From: Nocardioides sp. LHD-245
Lineage (GTDB): Bacteria > Actinomycetota > Actinomycetes > Propionibacteriales > Nocardioidaceae
DNA: 64,000 bases
Assembly (NCBI RefSeq): GCF_030929495.1
Contig: NZ_JAVFWN010000011.1
Coordinates: 218,204-282,203 of the forward strand
Direction: 5' to 3'
The notes under the pieces are model-generated. The model saw only the letters and a list, made by a program, of their open reading frames with translations, did no database searches and was not told the DNA's origin. The translations under genes and the position numbers were made by a program. Positions 13,818 through 22,574 of the stretch are shown here, piece by piece; positions within the stretch are counted from its first letter, which is position 1; every line of letters starts with the position of its first letter.

Positions 13818-16800
13818 TCAGGCGACCACGAGCACCAGGTCGCCGCCCTCGGCCGCCTTCGGCCCGGCCAGCGCGACCCGCTGGACGGTCCCGTCGACGG
13901 GGGCGGTGATCGCGGCCTCCATCTTCATCGCCTCGATGGTCGCGACGGTGTCGCCGGCGCTGACCCGGTCGCCCTCGGCGACCACGACCGACACCACGCC
14001 CTGGAAGGGCGCGGCGACGTGGCCGGGCTGCGCGGGGTCGGCCTTCTCCGCGGCGGCCACCTCGGCCGACACGGCACGGTCCCGCACACTGACCGGCCGG
14101 ATCTGGCCGTTGAGTGTGCAGAGCACGGTCCGGTAGCCCCGCTCGTCGGGCTCGCCGACCGCCTGGAGGCCCAGCAGCAGCTGCTTGCCCTCGGCCAGCT
14201 GGACGGCGTGCTCCTCGCCGGTCTGGAGCCCGTAGAGGAACTCCCGGGTCGGTACGACGGAAAGGTCGCCCCACCGCGACCGCGCCTCGTCGTACTCCCG
14301 GGTCGGGCCGGGGAAGAGCAGCCGGTTCAGCGTCGCCCGGCGCACCGTCGACCCGCTCGCCAGGTCGGCCTCGTCCTCGGCCGACAGCACCTCGGCGGGC
14401 GGCGTCCAGGAGCGCCCGGCGATGGCCTTGCTGCGGAACGGCTCGGGCCAGCCACCGGGCGGGTCGCCCAGCTCGCCGTGGAGGAAGCCGATCACCGACG
14501 CCGGGATGTCGTACGACGCGGGGTCGGCCGCGAACGCCTCCGGGTCGGCTCCCGCCGCGACCAGCGCGAGCGCGAGGTCGCCGATCACCTTCGAGGACGG
14601 GGTCACCTTCGGGATCCGGCCGAGGATGTCGTTCGCCGCGGCGTACATGTCCTCGACCTGCTCGAACTTCTCCCCCAGCCCCAGCGCGATCGCCTGCTGG
14701 CGCAGGTTGGAGAGCTGCCCGCCGGGGATCTCGTGGCGGTAGACCCGACCGGTCGGCGCCGGGAGTCCGGACTCGAAGGGTGCGTAGAGCCGTCGGGCCG
14801 CCTCCCAGTAGGGCTCGAGTGCGTTGACCGCGGCCAGGTCGAGGCCGGTGGACCGGCCCGCCTGGGCCGGGTGGTCGGTGGCCGCGACCAGCGACGACAG
14901 TGGCGGCTGGGACGTCGTCCCCGCCATCGACGCGGTCGCCGCGTCCACTGCGTCGACGCCCGCCGCGATGGCGGCCGTCAGGGTGGCGAGCTGCCCGCCC
15001 GTGGTGTCGTGGGTGTGCAGGTGCACCGGCAGGTCGAACCGCTCGCGCAGTGCCGTGACCAGCGTGGTCGCGGCCGGGGCGCGCAGCAGCCCGGCCATGT
15101 CCTTGATCGCGAGCACGTGCGCGCCGGCCTCGACGATCCGCTCGGCCAGGCGCAGGTAGTAGTCGAGCGTGTAGAGCTGCTCGCCCGGGTCGGACAGGTC
15201 GCCGGTGTAGCACAGCGCGACCTCGGCCACGCTGGTCCCGGTGGCGCGCACGGCCTCGATCGCCGGACGCATCTGCTCCACGTCGTTGAGCGCGTCGAAG
15301 ATCCGGAACACGTCGATCCCGGTCGCGGCGGCCTCCCCGACGAACGCGTTGGTGACGCTCGTCGGGTACGGCGTGTAGCCGACCGTGTTGCGCCCGCGCA
15401 GCAGCATCTGCAGGCAGATGTTCGGCACGGCCGCGCGGAGCTTGGCCAGCCGGTCCCACGGGTCCTCGGAGAGGAAGCGCAGCGCGACGTCGTACGTCGC
15501 CCCGCCCCAGCACTCCAGCGACCACAGCTGGGGCGTGGTCCGCGCGACGTGCCCGGCGACGCCGAGCAGGTCGTGGGTGCGGACCCGGGTCGCCAGCAGC
15601 GACTGGTGGGCGTCGCGGAAGGTGGTGTCCGTGACGGCCACCGCGGTCTGCGCCCGCAGCTCCGCGGCGAACGCCTCCGGTCCCACCGCACGCAGCCGCT
15701 GGCGGGTGCCGTCGGGCGGGGTGAGCGACAGGTCGAGGGCCGGGAGCTTGGCGCGCGGGGCCACCGAGACCGGTACGGCACCGTGCGGCTGGTTGACGGT
15801 GACGTCGGCCAGGTAGGTCAGCAGCCGCGTACCGCGGTCACCGGAGGCCCGGGCCGTGAGCAGCTGCGAGTGGGTCTCGATGAAGCTCGTGGTCACCCGG
15901 CCCGACGCGAAGTCCGGGTCGTCGAGGAGCGCCTGCAGGAACGGGATGTTGGTCGCCACGCCCCGGATCCGGAACTCCGCCACGGCGCGCCGGGCCCGGG
16001 CGACCGCGTCGCCGAAGGTGCGACCCCGACAGGTCAGCTTGGCCAGCATCGAGTCGAAGTGCGGGCTCACCTCGGCGCCGGTGAACGTCGTACCGCCGTC
16101 GATCCGGACCCCCGCGCCGCCCGGCGAGCGGTACGCCGTGATGGTGCCGGTGTCGGGACGGAACCCGTTGGCGGGGTCCTCGGTCGTGATCCGGCACTGC
16201 AGCGCGGCACCGCGCAGCCGCACGGTGTCCTGGGACAGGCCGAGGTCGGCCAGGGTCTCACCCGCGGCGATCCGCAGCTGGGACTGGACCAGGTCGACGT
16301 CGGTGACCTCCTCGGTCACCGTGTGCTCGACCTGGATCCGCGGGTTCATCTCGATGAAGACGTAGTTGCCGTCCGGGTCGAGCAGGAACTCCACCGTGCC
16401 CGCGCACGCGTAGCCGATCTCGCGGGCGAAGCGGACGGCGTCGGCGCACATCCGGTCGCGCAGGGCGGGGTCGAGGTTCGGTGCCGGCGCGATCTCGACC
16501 ACTTTCTGGTGGCGGCGCTGCACCGAGCAGTCCCGCTCGAAAAGGTGGATCACGTCGCCCTGACCGTCGGCGAGGATCTGCACCTCGATGTGCCGCGGGT
16601 CGACGACCGCCTGCTCGATGAAGACGGTGGGGTCGCCGAAGGCACCCTCGGCCTCGCGCATGCAGGTCTCGATCGCCTCCCGCAGCTGCGCCCGGTCGTC
16701 GACCCGGCGCATGCCGCGCCCGCCGCCGCCGGCGACGGCCTTGACGAACAGGGGCGCCGGGATCGCCTCCGCGGCGACCAGCAGCGCGTCGACGTCGGTC

Positions 16801-17213
16801 GACGGATCGACGCTGCGCAGCGTCGGCACGCCGGCGGCCTTGGCGGCCGCGATCGCGCGCGCCTTGTTGCCGGTGAGCTCGAGCACCGCGGCGGAGGGCC
16901 CGACGAACGTGATGCCGGCGGCGGCACACGCCTCCGCCAGCGCCGGGTTCTCCGACAGGAACCCGTATCCGGGATAGATCGCGTCGGCGCCGCACTGCAC
17001 GGCCGCCGCGACGATCGCATCCGGGTCGAGGTAACTGCGGACCGGGTGCCCCCGCTCACCGATCTCGTAGGCCTCGTCGGCCTTGAGACGGTGCTCGGAA
17101 CCCCGGTCCTCGTACGGGAAGACGGCCACGGTGGTGGCGCCCAGCTCGTACGCCGCGCGGAACGCTCGGATGGCGATCTCTCCGCGATTGGCGACCAGAA
17201 CCTTCGAGAACAA
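13818..17213 (-). CDS. pyc: Pyruvate carboxylase
   Basis: The enzyme makes oxaloacetate from pyruvate, bicarbonate and ATP. The 1131-residue protein has the full order: biotin carboxylase (starting FSKVLVANRGEIAIRAFRAA, with KAVAGGGGRGMRRV and EMNPRIQVEHTVTEEVT), carboxyltransferase (DTTFRDAHQSLLATRVRTHD, WSLECWGGATYDVALRFL, DMAGLL), and a biotinyl domain with EAMKMEA (Lys1097 is the biotin site). The start is TTG 17213 with GCGAGGAG eight bases ahead. An upstream ATG in frame would add a non-conserved His/Pro-rich peptide that contains this ribosome site. Length is normal. It is a single gene with 115 bases of upstream DNA before the next gene. Confidence 0.95.
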   Translation of the reverse strand: MFSKVLVANRGEIAIRAFRAAYELGATTVAVFPYEDRGSEHRLKADEAYEIGERGHPVRSYLDPDAIVAAAVQCGADAIYPGYGFLSENPALAEACAAAGITFVGPSAAVLELTGNKARAIAAAKAAGVPTLRSVDPSTDVDALLVAAEAIPAPLFVKAVAGGGGRGMRRVDDRAQLREAIETCMREAEGAFGDPTVFIEQAVVDPRHIEVQILADGQGDVIHLFERDCSVQRRHQKVVEIAPAPNLDPALRDRMCADAVRFAREIGYACAGTVEFLLDPDGNYVFIEMNPRIQVEHTVTEEVTDVDLVQSQLRIAAGETLADLGLSQDTVRLRGAALQCRITTEDPANGFRPDTGTITAYRSPGGAGVRIDGGTTFTGAEVSPHFDSMLAKLTCRGRTFGDAVARARRAVAEFRIRGVATNIPFLQALLDDPDFASGRVTTSFIETHSQLLTARASGDRGTRLLTYLADVTVNQPHGAVPVSVAPRAKLPALDLSLTPPDGTRQRLRAVGPEAFAAELRAQTAVAVTDTTFRDAHQSLLATRVRTHDLLGVAGHVARTTPQLWSLECWGGATYDVALRFLSEDPWDRLAKLRAAVPNICLQMLLRGRNTVGYTPYPTSVTNAFVGEAAATGIDVFRIFDALNDVEQMRPAIEAVRATGTSVAEVALCYTGDLSDPGEQLYTLDYYLRLAERIVEAGAHVLAIKDMAGLLRAPAATTLVTALRERFDLPVHLHTHDTTGGQLATLTAAIAAGVDAVDAATASMAGTTSQPPLSSLVAATDHPAQAGRSTGLDLAAVNALEPYWEAARRLYAPFESGLPAPTGRVYRHEIPGGQLSNLRQQAIALGLGEKFEQVEDMYAAANDILGRIPKVTPSSKVIGDLALALVAAGADPEAFAADPASYDIPASVIGFLHGELGDPPGGWPEPFRSKAIAGRSWTPPAEVLSAEDEADLASGSTVRRATLNRLLFPGPTREYDEARSRWGDLSVVPTREFLYGLQTGEEHAVQLAEGKQLLLGLQAVGEPDERGYRTVLCTLNGQIRPVSVRDRAVSAEVAAAEKADPAQPGHVAAPFQGVVSVVVAEGDRVSAGDTVATIEAMKMEAAITAPVDGTVQRVALAGPKAAEGGDLVLVVA

Positions 17214-17328
17214 GTGGATGACTCCTCGCTGTGCGTGTGGGTGGGGTTCCATCCCATCAGTCGTGAGCCGGGTCACGGGCTCGTGCCCACCTGGTGGAGA
17301 CCCCTCACCCACACCCGTTCTGCGCTGG

Positions 17329-18318
17329 TCAGCCGTCGAGGAAGCGGCGCGCGTTGTCCCGCAGGACGAGCCGGCGCTCGTCGGCGTCGAGGAAGGCCGA
17401 CCGGTGCACGACGCTGCCGGCCGGCCGCTCGCCGAGCGGGTAGGGGTAGTCGCTGCCCACCATCACCTGACCGGCGCCCAGCACGTCGACCAGGGTCCGC
17501 AGTGCGGCGGGTTCGAAGACCACGGAGTCGACGGAGAACCTCCCGACGTACGCCGACGGCGGCTGCGCCGACGTGCCGATGACGTCGTTGCGGTGGTGCC
17601 ACGCGTTCTCGAACCTGCCCAGCCAGAAGGCGAAGGAGCCGCCGCCGTGGGCGAAGCAGATCCGCAGGCTCTCCGGCACCCGGTCGAAGACGCCGCCCAG
17701 GATCATCGCGATGACCGACAGGTGGGTCTCGGCGGGCATTCCGGCGAGCCACTGCGCCATCCACCGGTCGAGCCGGGGGGACGACGCCATGTCCCACGGG
17801 TGCACGAACACCGGTACGCCGAGCGACGCGGCGTGCTGCAGGAAGGTGACGACGCCCGCGTCGTCGAGATCGCGGTCGCCGACGTGGTTGCCGATCTCGA
17901 CGCCGCGGTGCCCGGCGGCGACGGCACGCTCGAGCTCGCGGCACGCGGCGTCGGTGTCCTGGAGCGGGACCTGGCAGAAGGGCACCAGCCGTCCGCCCCC
18001 GGGCGCGCAGATCTCCAGGGCGAGGTCGTTGAAGATGCGGGCGACCTTCTCCGCCTGGCCACTCGGCTGCTCGTACCCGAAGAACACCGGCGTCGGGGAG
18101 ACGACCTGGAGCTCGACGCCGTCGGCGTCCATGTCGGCGAGGCGGACCTCGGCGTCCCAGCAGTCCGACTGGATCCGGCGGAACTCGCGCGAGCCCACCA
18201 TGATCATCGCCTCGGCCTCCGACTCCACCCGGAGCCAGGGCTGCTGCTCCCCCAGGTCGGGCCAGCCCTGGGGCACGTAGTGGGTGTGGACGTCGATGAC
18301 GCCGTCCGGTCCGCCCAC
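17329..18318 (-). CDS. nbaD: 2-amino-3-carboxymuconate-6-semialdehyde decarboxylase (ACMSD)
   Basis: ACMSD is a zinc amidohydrolase-fold enzyme that decarboxylates aminocarboxymuconate semialdehyde to 2-aminomuconate semialdehyde. The 329-residue protein begins with the metal motif VIDVHTHYVP (His11, His13), then FVHPWDM, ICFAHGGGSFAFWLGR and the terminal metal Asp in MVGSDYPYPLGE. These features are those of ACMSD rather than of generic amidohydrolase-2 proteins. It is the last gene of a five-gene minus-strand operon, seven bases after the dioxygenase gene. By diverting ACMS away from quinolinate, the enzyme commits 3-hydroxyanthranilate to catabolism. Confidence 0.92.
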   Translation of the reverse strand: MGGPDGVIDVHTHYVPQGWPDLGEQQPWLRVESEAEAMIMVGSREFRRIQSDCWDAEVRLADMDADGVELQVVSPTPVFFGYEQPSGQAEKVARIFNDLALEICAPGGGRLVPFCQVPLQDTDAACRELERAVAAGHRGVEIGNHVGDRDLDDAGVVTFLQHAASLGVPVFVHPWDMASSPRLDRWMAQWLAGMPAETHLSVIAMILGGVFDRVPESLRICFAHGGGSFAFWLGRFENAWHHRNDVIGTSAQPPSAYVGRFSVDSVVFEPAALRTLVDVLGAGQVMVGSDYPYPLGERPAGSVVHRSAFLDADERRLVLRDNARRFLDG

Positions 18319-18325
18319 CGCGGCC

Positions 18326-18850
18326 TCAGCCCTTCCCGGGGTGGAGGGCGCCGCAGTGGCCGCAGGTGCGCGCCTCCTCGGAGGCGTAGAACTGCTCGAA
18401 GACCGGCGGCAGGTCGGCCACGATGTCGCGGACCTGGAGCTCGACCTCGTGCACGAGGCGGTCGCACTCCATGCAGAACCAGTTGAACTTCTCCAGCGTG
18501 CCCTCCTCGCGGATCCGCTCGATGACGATGCCGATCGAGTTCGGGTCGGGACGCTGCGGCGAGTGGTAGACGTTGCGCGGCAGCATCCACATCTCGCCCT
18601 CGCGGATGTCGATCCGGCGCGGCCCCTCGTCGGTCATCAGGTTGACGTGCATGTCGCCGCGGTACTGGTAGAACCACTCCTCGTACGGGTCGAGGTGGAA
18701 GTCGGTGCGCTGGTTGGGGCCGCCGACGACCTGCACGATGAAGTCGCCCATCGGCTCCCACATCTGCTGGTTGTTGACCGGCGGCTTGAGCTGGTCCTCG
18801 TGCTCGGCGATCCAGCGCTCGAAGTCGAGGACGGGTGGGATGGCGGTCAT
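18326..18850 (-). CDS. nbaC: 3-hydroxyanthranilate 3,4-dioxygenase
   Basis: This cupin-fold iron enzyme opens the ring of 3-hydroxyanthranilate. The 174-residue protein has the metal ligands His52 (RTDFHLDPYEEWFYQ), Glu58 and His96 (LPRNVYHSPQRP) at the expected spacing. Its C-terminal rubredoxin-like metal site has two Cys pairs (CMECDR and CGHCG), as in bacterial two-metal HAO. Arg48 and related substrate residues are also present. ATG 18850 overlaps the upstream deaminase stop. Context with ACMSD and the aminomuconate enzymes makes the assignment firm. Confidence 0.95.
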   Translation of the reverse strand: MTAIPPVLDFERWIAEHEDQLKPPVNNQQMWEPMGDFIVQVVGGPNQRTDFHLDPYEEWFYQYRGDMHVNLMTDEGPRRIDIREGEMWMLPRNVYHSPQRPDPNSIGIVIERIREEGTLEKFNWFCMECDRLVHEVELQVRDIVADLPPVFEQFYASEEARTCGHCGALHPGKG

Positions 18851-19293
18851 GGCTTCTCCTTGGTCGAGGGGGTCGATGAGGGGGTCGGGAGGCAGGCGAC
18901 GGCCTGGATCTCGATGAGCAGGTGCGGGTGGGGCAGCTGGTGGACGGCGACGGTCGTGCGGGTGGGACCGGTCTCGTCGAAGTACTCCCCGTAGACCTCG
19001 TTGTAGCCGCCGAAGTCGTTCATGCTCACGAGGTACGTCGTCACCTGCACCAGGTCCTCCAGGCCGGCCCCGACGGCACCGAGGAGGTCGGCGATGTTCT
19101 CGATCACCGCACGGGTCTGGGCGCGGATGTCGAGGTCGGTGACACCGAGCGCGTCGACGCTCACGCCCTCGAAGGTGTTGTCGGGACGCCGGCTGCTGGT
19201 GCCCGACACGAACACCAGGTCGCCGACGACCTTCACGTGCGGGAACCGGCCGCGCGGGGTCGCCTTGCCGGCGACGACCTTGGCCTCGGCCAT
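18847..19293 (-). CDS. nbaF: 2-aminomuconate deaminase (RidA/YjgF family)
   Basis: The 148-residue RidA-family protein is likely the deaminase that turns 2-aminomuconate into 4-oxalocrotonate. Visible blocks are LVFVSGTSSRRPDNTFEG, DIRAQTRAVIENIADLLGAVG, VQVTTYLVSMNDFGGYNEVY and PTRTTVAVHQLPHPHLLIEI, which includes the family arginine in the active-site pocket. The general RidA enamine deaminase role would also fit, but placement between the decarboxylase and the dioxygenase points to the pathway enzyme. ATG 19293 overlaps the stop of the upstream gene by one base, and its own end overlaps the dioxygenase ATG. Confidence 0.88.
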   Translation of the reverse strand: MAEAKVVAGKATPRGRFPHVKVVGDLVFVSGTSSRRPDNTFEGVSVDALGVTDLDIRAQTRAVIENIADLLGAVGAGLEDLVQVTTYLVSMNDFGGYNEVYGEYFDETGPTRTTVAVHQLPHPHLLIEIQAVACLPTPSSTPSTKEKP

Positions 19294-20084
19294 CACCGGG
19301 CTCCTTCCGTGAGCAGGCCGACGTCGCCGAGGCCGGCGACCGTCGCGGTGACCCGGGCCCCTGCGGGCAGCGGTACGGCGGCCGTGGCCGCCCCCGCGAG
19401 GAGCACACCGCCGCGCCGCAGCGCCTGTCCGTGTCGGGCGGCCATCCGCAGCGTGGCGGGCAGCGCGGCCCACGGGTCGCCGAGGATGTCGGCGCTCGAG
19501 CCCCGGGCGGCCTCGGCGCCGTCGACCGACAGCACGACCTCCAGCCCGGCGAGGTCGATCCCGGCGCGCACCCGCTCGACGGGCACCCAGTCCCCTACGG
19601 CGTACGCCGATGCGGAGGTGTTGTCGGCGACGACGTCGGCGAGGCTGAACCGGAAGTCGCGGTAGCGGCTGTCGATCACCTCGAGGGCGGGCGCGACATG
19701 GGTGATCGCCGCGGTCAGGTCGGCATCGGGGTCGGCCGGGTCGACGTCCGCCCCGAGCAGGAAGGCGATCTCGGGCTCGACTCGCGGATGGATCGAGCGG
19801 GTCAGGTCGAGCGAGGCGCCGGCCGGCACGGCCATCGCATCGGTCAGCGCACCGATGATGACGTCGGAGACGCCCATCTGCTCGGCCTTGGCCTTGCTGG
19901 TGAAGCCGAGCTTGGCGCCGCTCACCCGCTCGCCGCGGGAGGTCCGCAGCGCGACGCCGGCCCGCTGGACGGCGTACGCGTCGGCGAGGGAGAGCTCGCC
20001 CTCCGCCGACAGCTGCGGGATCGGCACCCCCGTCCGGACCGCACGGTCCAGACGCTCCGCGAGATCCTCGATAAGGGCGCTCAC
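19293..20084 (-). CDS. nbaG: 4-oxalocrotonate decarboxylase (2-oxo-3-hexenedioate decarboxylase)
   Basis: A member of the hydratase/decarboxylase (MhpD/XylI/AmnE) family, 263 residues: SGAKLGFTSKAKAEQMGVSD, IHPRVEPEIAFLLGADV with the metal-binding Glu pair, VIDSRYRDFRFSLADVVADN, and ILGDPWAALPATLRMAARHG. The pathway needs a decarboxylase at this point, and hydratase and decarboxylase paralogs are hard to separate by motif alone. With only one such gene in the operon, decarboxylase is the better call. GTG 20084 overlaps the aldehyde dehydrogenase stop as GTGA. Confidence 0.87.
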   Translation of the reverse strand: MSALIEDLAERLDRAVRTGVPIPQLSAEGELSLADAYAVQRAGVALRTSRGERVSGAKLGFTSKAKAEQMGVSDVIIGALTDAMAVPAGASLDLTRSIHPRVEPEIAFLLGADVDPADPDADLTAAITHVAPALEVIDSRYRDFRFSLADVVADNTSASAYAVGDWVPVERVRAGIDLAGLEVVLSVDGAEAARGSSADILGDPWAALPATLRMAARHGQALRRGGVLLAGAATAAVPLPAGARVTATVAGLGDVGLLTEGAR

Positions 20085-21541
20085 AGCTGCACGCACACGT
20101 TCGTGGGCTCGGAGTAGAAGTGCAGCGAGTGGGTGCCGCCCTCGCGGCCGATCCCGGACAGCCCGACGCCGCCGAAGGGCGACCGCAGGTCGCGCAGGTA
20201 CCAGGTGTTGACCCAGGCCATGCCCACGCGCATCCGCTGCGCCACGCGGTGGCCGCGCTCCAGGTCCGTGGTCCAGACGGCGGCGGCCAGGCCGTAGTCG
20301 GTGTCGTTCGCGAGCCGGACCGCCTCCTCCTCGGTGTCGAACGGGATGAGCGCGGCGACCGGCCCGAACACCTCCTCGCGCACGACCCGGCAGCTGTTGT
20401 CGAGCCCGACCCAGAGGGTGGGCTCGATCCAGGCGCCGTCGCGCAGCTCCTCGCCGAGGTCGGGGACGCCGCCGCCGACGACCACCTTCGCGCCCTCCTC
20501 GATCGCGAGGTCGAGGTAGGACTGCACCTTGGCGCGGTGCTGGCGGGAGATGAGCGGTCCCGTGGTGGTGCCCTCGGCGTCCGGGCGACCGAGCCGGAGC
20601 GCCCGGGCCCGCTCGGCGAGGCCGTCGACGACCCGGTCGAAGACCGACCGCTCGACGTAGACCCGCTCGGTGCACAGGCACACCTGGCCGGTGTTGAGGA
20701 AGATCGAGCGGGTGAGCCCGTCGAGCGTGCGCTCGAGATCGCAGTCGGCGAAGACGACGGCCGCGTTCTTGCCGCCGAGCTCGAAGGACACCGGCCGTAC
20801 CCGCGGGGCGACCGCCCGCATGATGGCCGAGCCGGTGCGGGACTCGCCGGTGAAGGTCACCCCGTCGACCCCCTCGTGGGTCGTCAGCAGCTCCCCGGCC
20901 GAGTCGGGCCCGAAACCGTGCACGACGTTGTAGACACCGTCCGGCACGCCGGCCTCGGCCATCACCTCGGCCAGCAGCGTGGCCGTCGACGGCGTCTCCT
21001 CCGACGGCTTGACCACCACCGCGTTCCCGCAGGCGAGGGCCGGGGCGACCTTCCAGGTGAGCAGCAGCAGCGGCAGGTTCCAGGGGACGATGATCGCGAC
21101 CACGCCGAGCGGCTTCGGGACCGCGTAGTTGAGCGCCTGCCGGCCGTCCGCGAGGTCGGTCAGATAGGCGTCGAGCCCCTGGGCCGCGATCGTATCGGCG
21201 AACGAGCGGAAGTTGAGCGCCGCCCGGGCGACGTCGAGCTGACGGACCAGATGCTCCGGCTTGCCGGTGTCGCGGACCTCCGCCGCGACGAAGTCCTCGA
21301 AGCGCGCCTCGATCCGCTCGGCGACCCGGCGCAGCACGGTGGCCCGCTCGCCGACGGTCAGGCTCGCCCAAGGGCCGGCCAGGGCATCGCGGGCGGCCGC
21401 GACGGCGGCGTCCACGACCTCGGGCCCGGCCTCGTGGACCTGGGCGACCAGGGCGCCGTCGACGGGGTCGTACTTGGGGAAGGTGCGTCGCCCGTCGACC
21501 GGCCGTCCGGCCACGACGTTGCGCAGCTCGACTGATGTCAT
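20081..21541 (-). CDS. nbaE: 2-aminomuconate 6-semialdehyde dehydrogenase
   Basis: A 486-residue NAD-dependent aldehyde dehydrogenase that oxidises 2-aminomuconate semialdehyde (or the related hydroxymuconate semialdehyde). Motifs: VVAIIVPWNLPLLLLTWKVA, FTGESRTGSAIMR, the general base in ELGGKNAAVVFADCD, the catalytic Cys in LNTGQVCLCTERVYVE, and C-terminal FGGVGLSGIGREGGTHSLHF, close to the AmnC/DmpC class. It is the first gene of the catabolic operon. No ribosome site precedes ATG 21541. Instead a TACGCT -10 box lies seven bases upstream, so the transcript is probably leaderless. The divergent LysR gene is the likely regulator. Confidence 0.91.
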   Translation of the reverse strand: MTSVELRNVVAGRPVDGRRTFPKYDPVDGALVAQVHEAGPEVVDAAVAAARDALAGPWASLTVGERATVLRRVAERIEARFEDFVAAEVRDTGKPEHLVRQLDVARAALNFRSFADTIAAQGLDAYLTDLADGRQALNYAVPKPLGVVAIIVPWNLPLLLLTWKVAPALACGNAVVVKPSEETPSTATLLAEVMAEAGVPDGVYNVVHGFGPDSAGELLTTHEGVDGVTFTGESRTGSAIMRAVAPRVRPVSFELGGKNAAVVFADCDLERTLDGLTRSIFLNTGQVCLCTERVYVERSVFDRVVDGLAERARALRLGRPDAEGTTTGPLISRQHRAKVQSYLDLAIEEGAKVVVGGGVPDLGEELRDGAWIEPTLWVGLDNSCRVVREEVFGPVAALIPFDTEEEAVRLANDTDYGLAAAVWTTDLERGHRVAQRMRVGMAWVNTWYLRDLRSPFGGVGLSGIGREGGTHSLHFYSEPTNVCVQL

Positions 21542-21548
21542 GGCACCG

Positions 21549-21641
21549 AGCGTAGGAAGCCTGGACATGCCTGACCAATGCTCTTTGCGGGGTTTGCCAT
21601 GCTGTTTAGACATGGCGCAGCCCCTCGGCCTGCCGTAGCGT
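21549..21641. promoter_or_regulatory. Divergent promoters with a LysR T-N11-A box
   Basis: The operon promoter (minus strand) shows -35 TTGGTC (21578-21573) and -10 TACGCT (21554-21549), seven bases before ATG 21541. The regulator promoter (plus) shows -10 TAGCGT (21636-21641), six bases before ATG 21648. Between them GCCATG-N9-CATGGC (21596-21616) forms a T-N11-A LysR recognition palindrome. Its centre is about 65 bases upstream of the operon start, the classical activation position, and about 42 bases upstream of the regulator start, which suits autorepression. Confidence 0.75.
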
Positions 21642-21647
21642 TCGGCC

Positions 21648-22574
21648 ATGGACAGCCCGCGACTCCTCGACGGCCGGCTCAAGCTCCGGCACCTGCTGAT
21701 CGTCGACGCGCTCACCGAGCAGGGCAGTGTGGTCGGCGCCGCCGCCGCGCTCCACGTCACGCAGCCGGTGGTGACCCGCGGGCTGCACGACCTCGAGGCG
21801 ATCTTGGGGGTCCGGCTCTACGACCGGGGCCCGCGCGGCATCAGCCCGACCGAGTTCGGCACCGCCTTCACCGGTCACGCCCGCGCGGTCCTCGCGCAGC
21901 TCACCCAGGCGACGCGCCACGTCGAGGAGATCGCCGACGCCCGGCGCGGCCATGTCGTCGTCGGCACCCACCTCGCGGGCTCGAACCTGCTGCTCCCCCG
22001 GGCGATCGCCCACCTCAAGACGTCGCGCCCGCTCCTGACCGTGATCGTCCGGGAGGGTACGCCGGACTCCCTCCTCGTGGAGCTCACCGCCGGCCGGGTC
22101 GACCTCATCGTCGGGCGGCTGACCGGAGCGGTCGCCGAGGGCACCCGCCGGCGCACGCTGTACGACGAGTCGATCCGCCTGGTCGCCGGCGCCCACCATC
22201 CGCTGGCCGGGGCGCGGGACCTGGCGCTGGCCGACCTCGCGGCGTACCCGTGGATCCTGCCCGGCGCCGAGACCGTCCTGCGCGAGGAGCTGGAGACCTT
22301 CTTCGCCGCGCGGGGGTTCGAGGTGCCGCGCAACCGGGTCGAGGCGACCTCCTTCCTGACCGTCCGCGAGCTGCTCAACGAGACCGAGATGATCGCCGCG
22401 CTCCCCGGCCTGATCGGGGCCGACGACCCGCGGCTGACCACGCTGCCCGTCTCCCTGGAGCCGATCGGTCACAGCGTCGGCACGACCCTCGCCGCCGACC
22501 GGCGTCTGGGCCCGGCCACCGAGGCCCTCATCGCGTCCCTCGACACGGCGGCGGCGCGACTGCGGGACGGCTAG
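21648..22574 (+). CDS. LysR family regulator of the 3-hydroxyanthranilate operon
   Basis: The 308-residue LTTR has an N-terminal winged helix (LKLRHLLIVDALTEQGSVVG, AAALHVTQPVVTRGLHDLEA, LGVRLYDRGPRGISPTEFG) and a periplasmic-binding-like effector domain (VVVGTHLAGSNLLLPRAI, LLVELTAGRVDLIVGRLTG). It resembles the GbpR/PcaQ/catabolic aromatic branch. It is divergent from the five-gene catabolic operon with a T-N11-A box between them, so it probably activates that operon with a pathway intermediate as inducer. It appears leaderless (TAGCGT six bases before ATG). Its TAG stop is shared with cobK through a CTAG. Confidence 0.9.
   Translation: MDSPRLLDGRLKLRHLLIVDALTEQGSVVGAAAALHVTQPVVTRGLHDLEAILGVRLYDRGPRGISPTEFGTAFTGHARAVLAQLTQATRHVEEIADARRGHVVVGTHLAGSNLLLPRAIAHLKTSRPLLTVIVREGTPDSLLVELTAGRVDLIVGRLTGAVAEGTRRRTLYDESIRLVAGAHHPLAGARDLALADLAAYPWILPGAETVLREELETFFAARGFEVPRNRVEATSFLTVRELLNETEMIAALPGLIGADDPRLTTLPVSLEPIGHSVGTTLAADRRLGPATEALIASLDTAAARLRDG

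Noticed and set aside
14019..17582. Long open frame antisense to pyruvate carboxylase
   Set aside because: Same cause: third-position GC bias removes stops on the opposite strand. The pyc frame has all expected domains.
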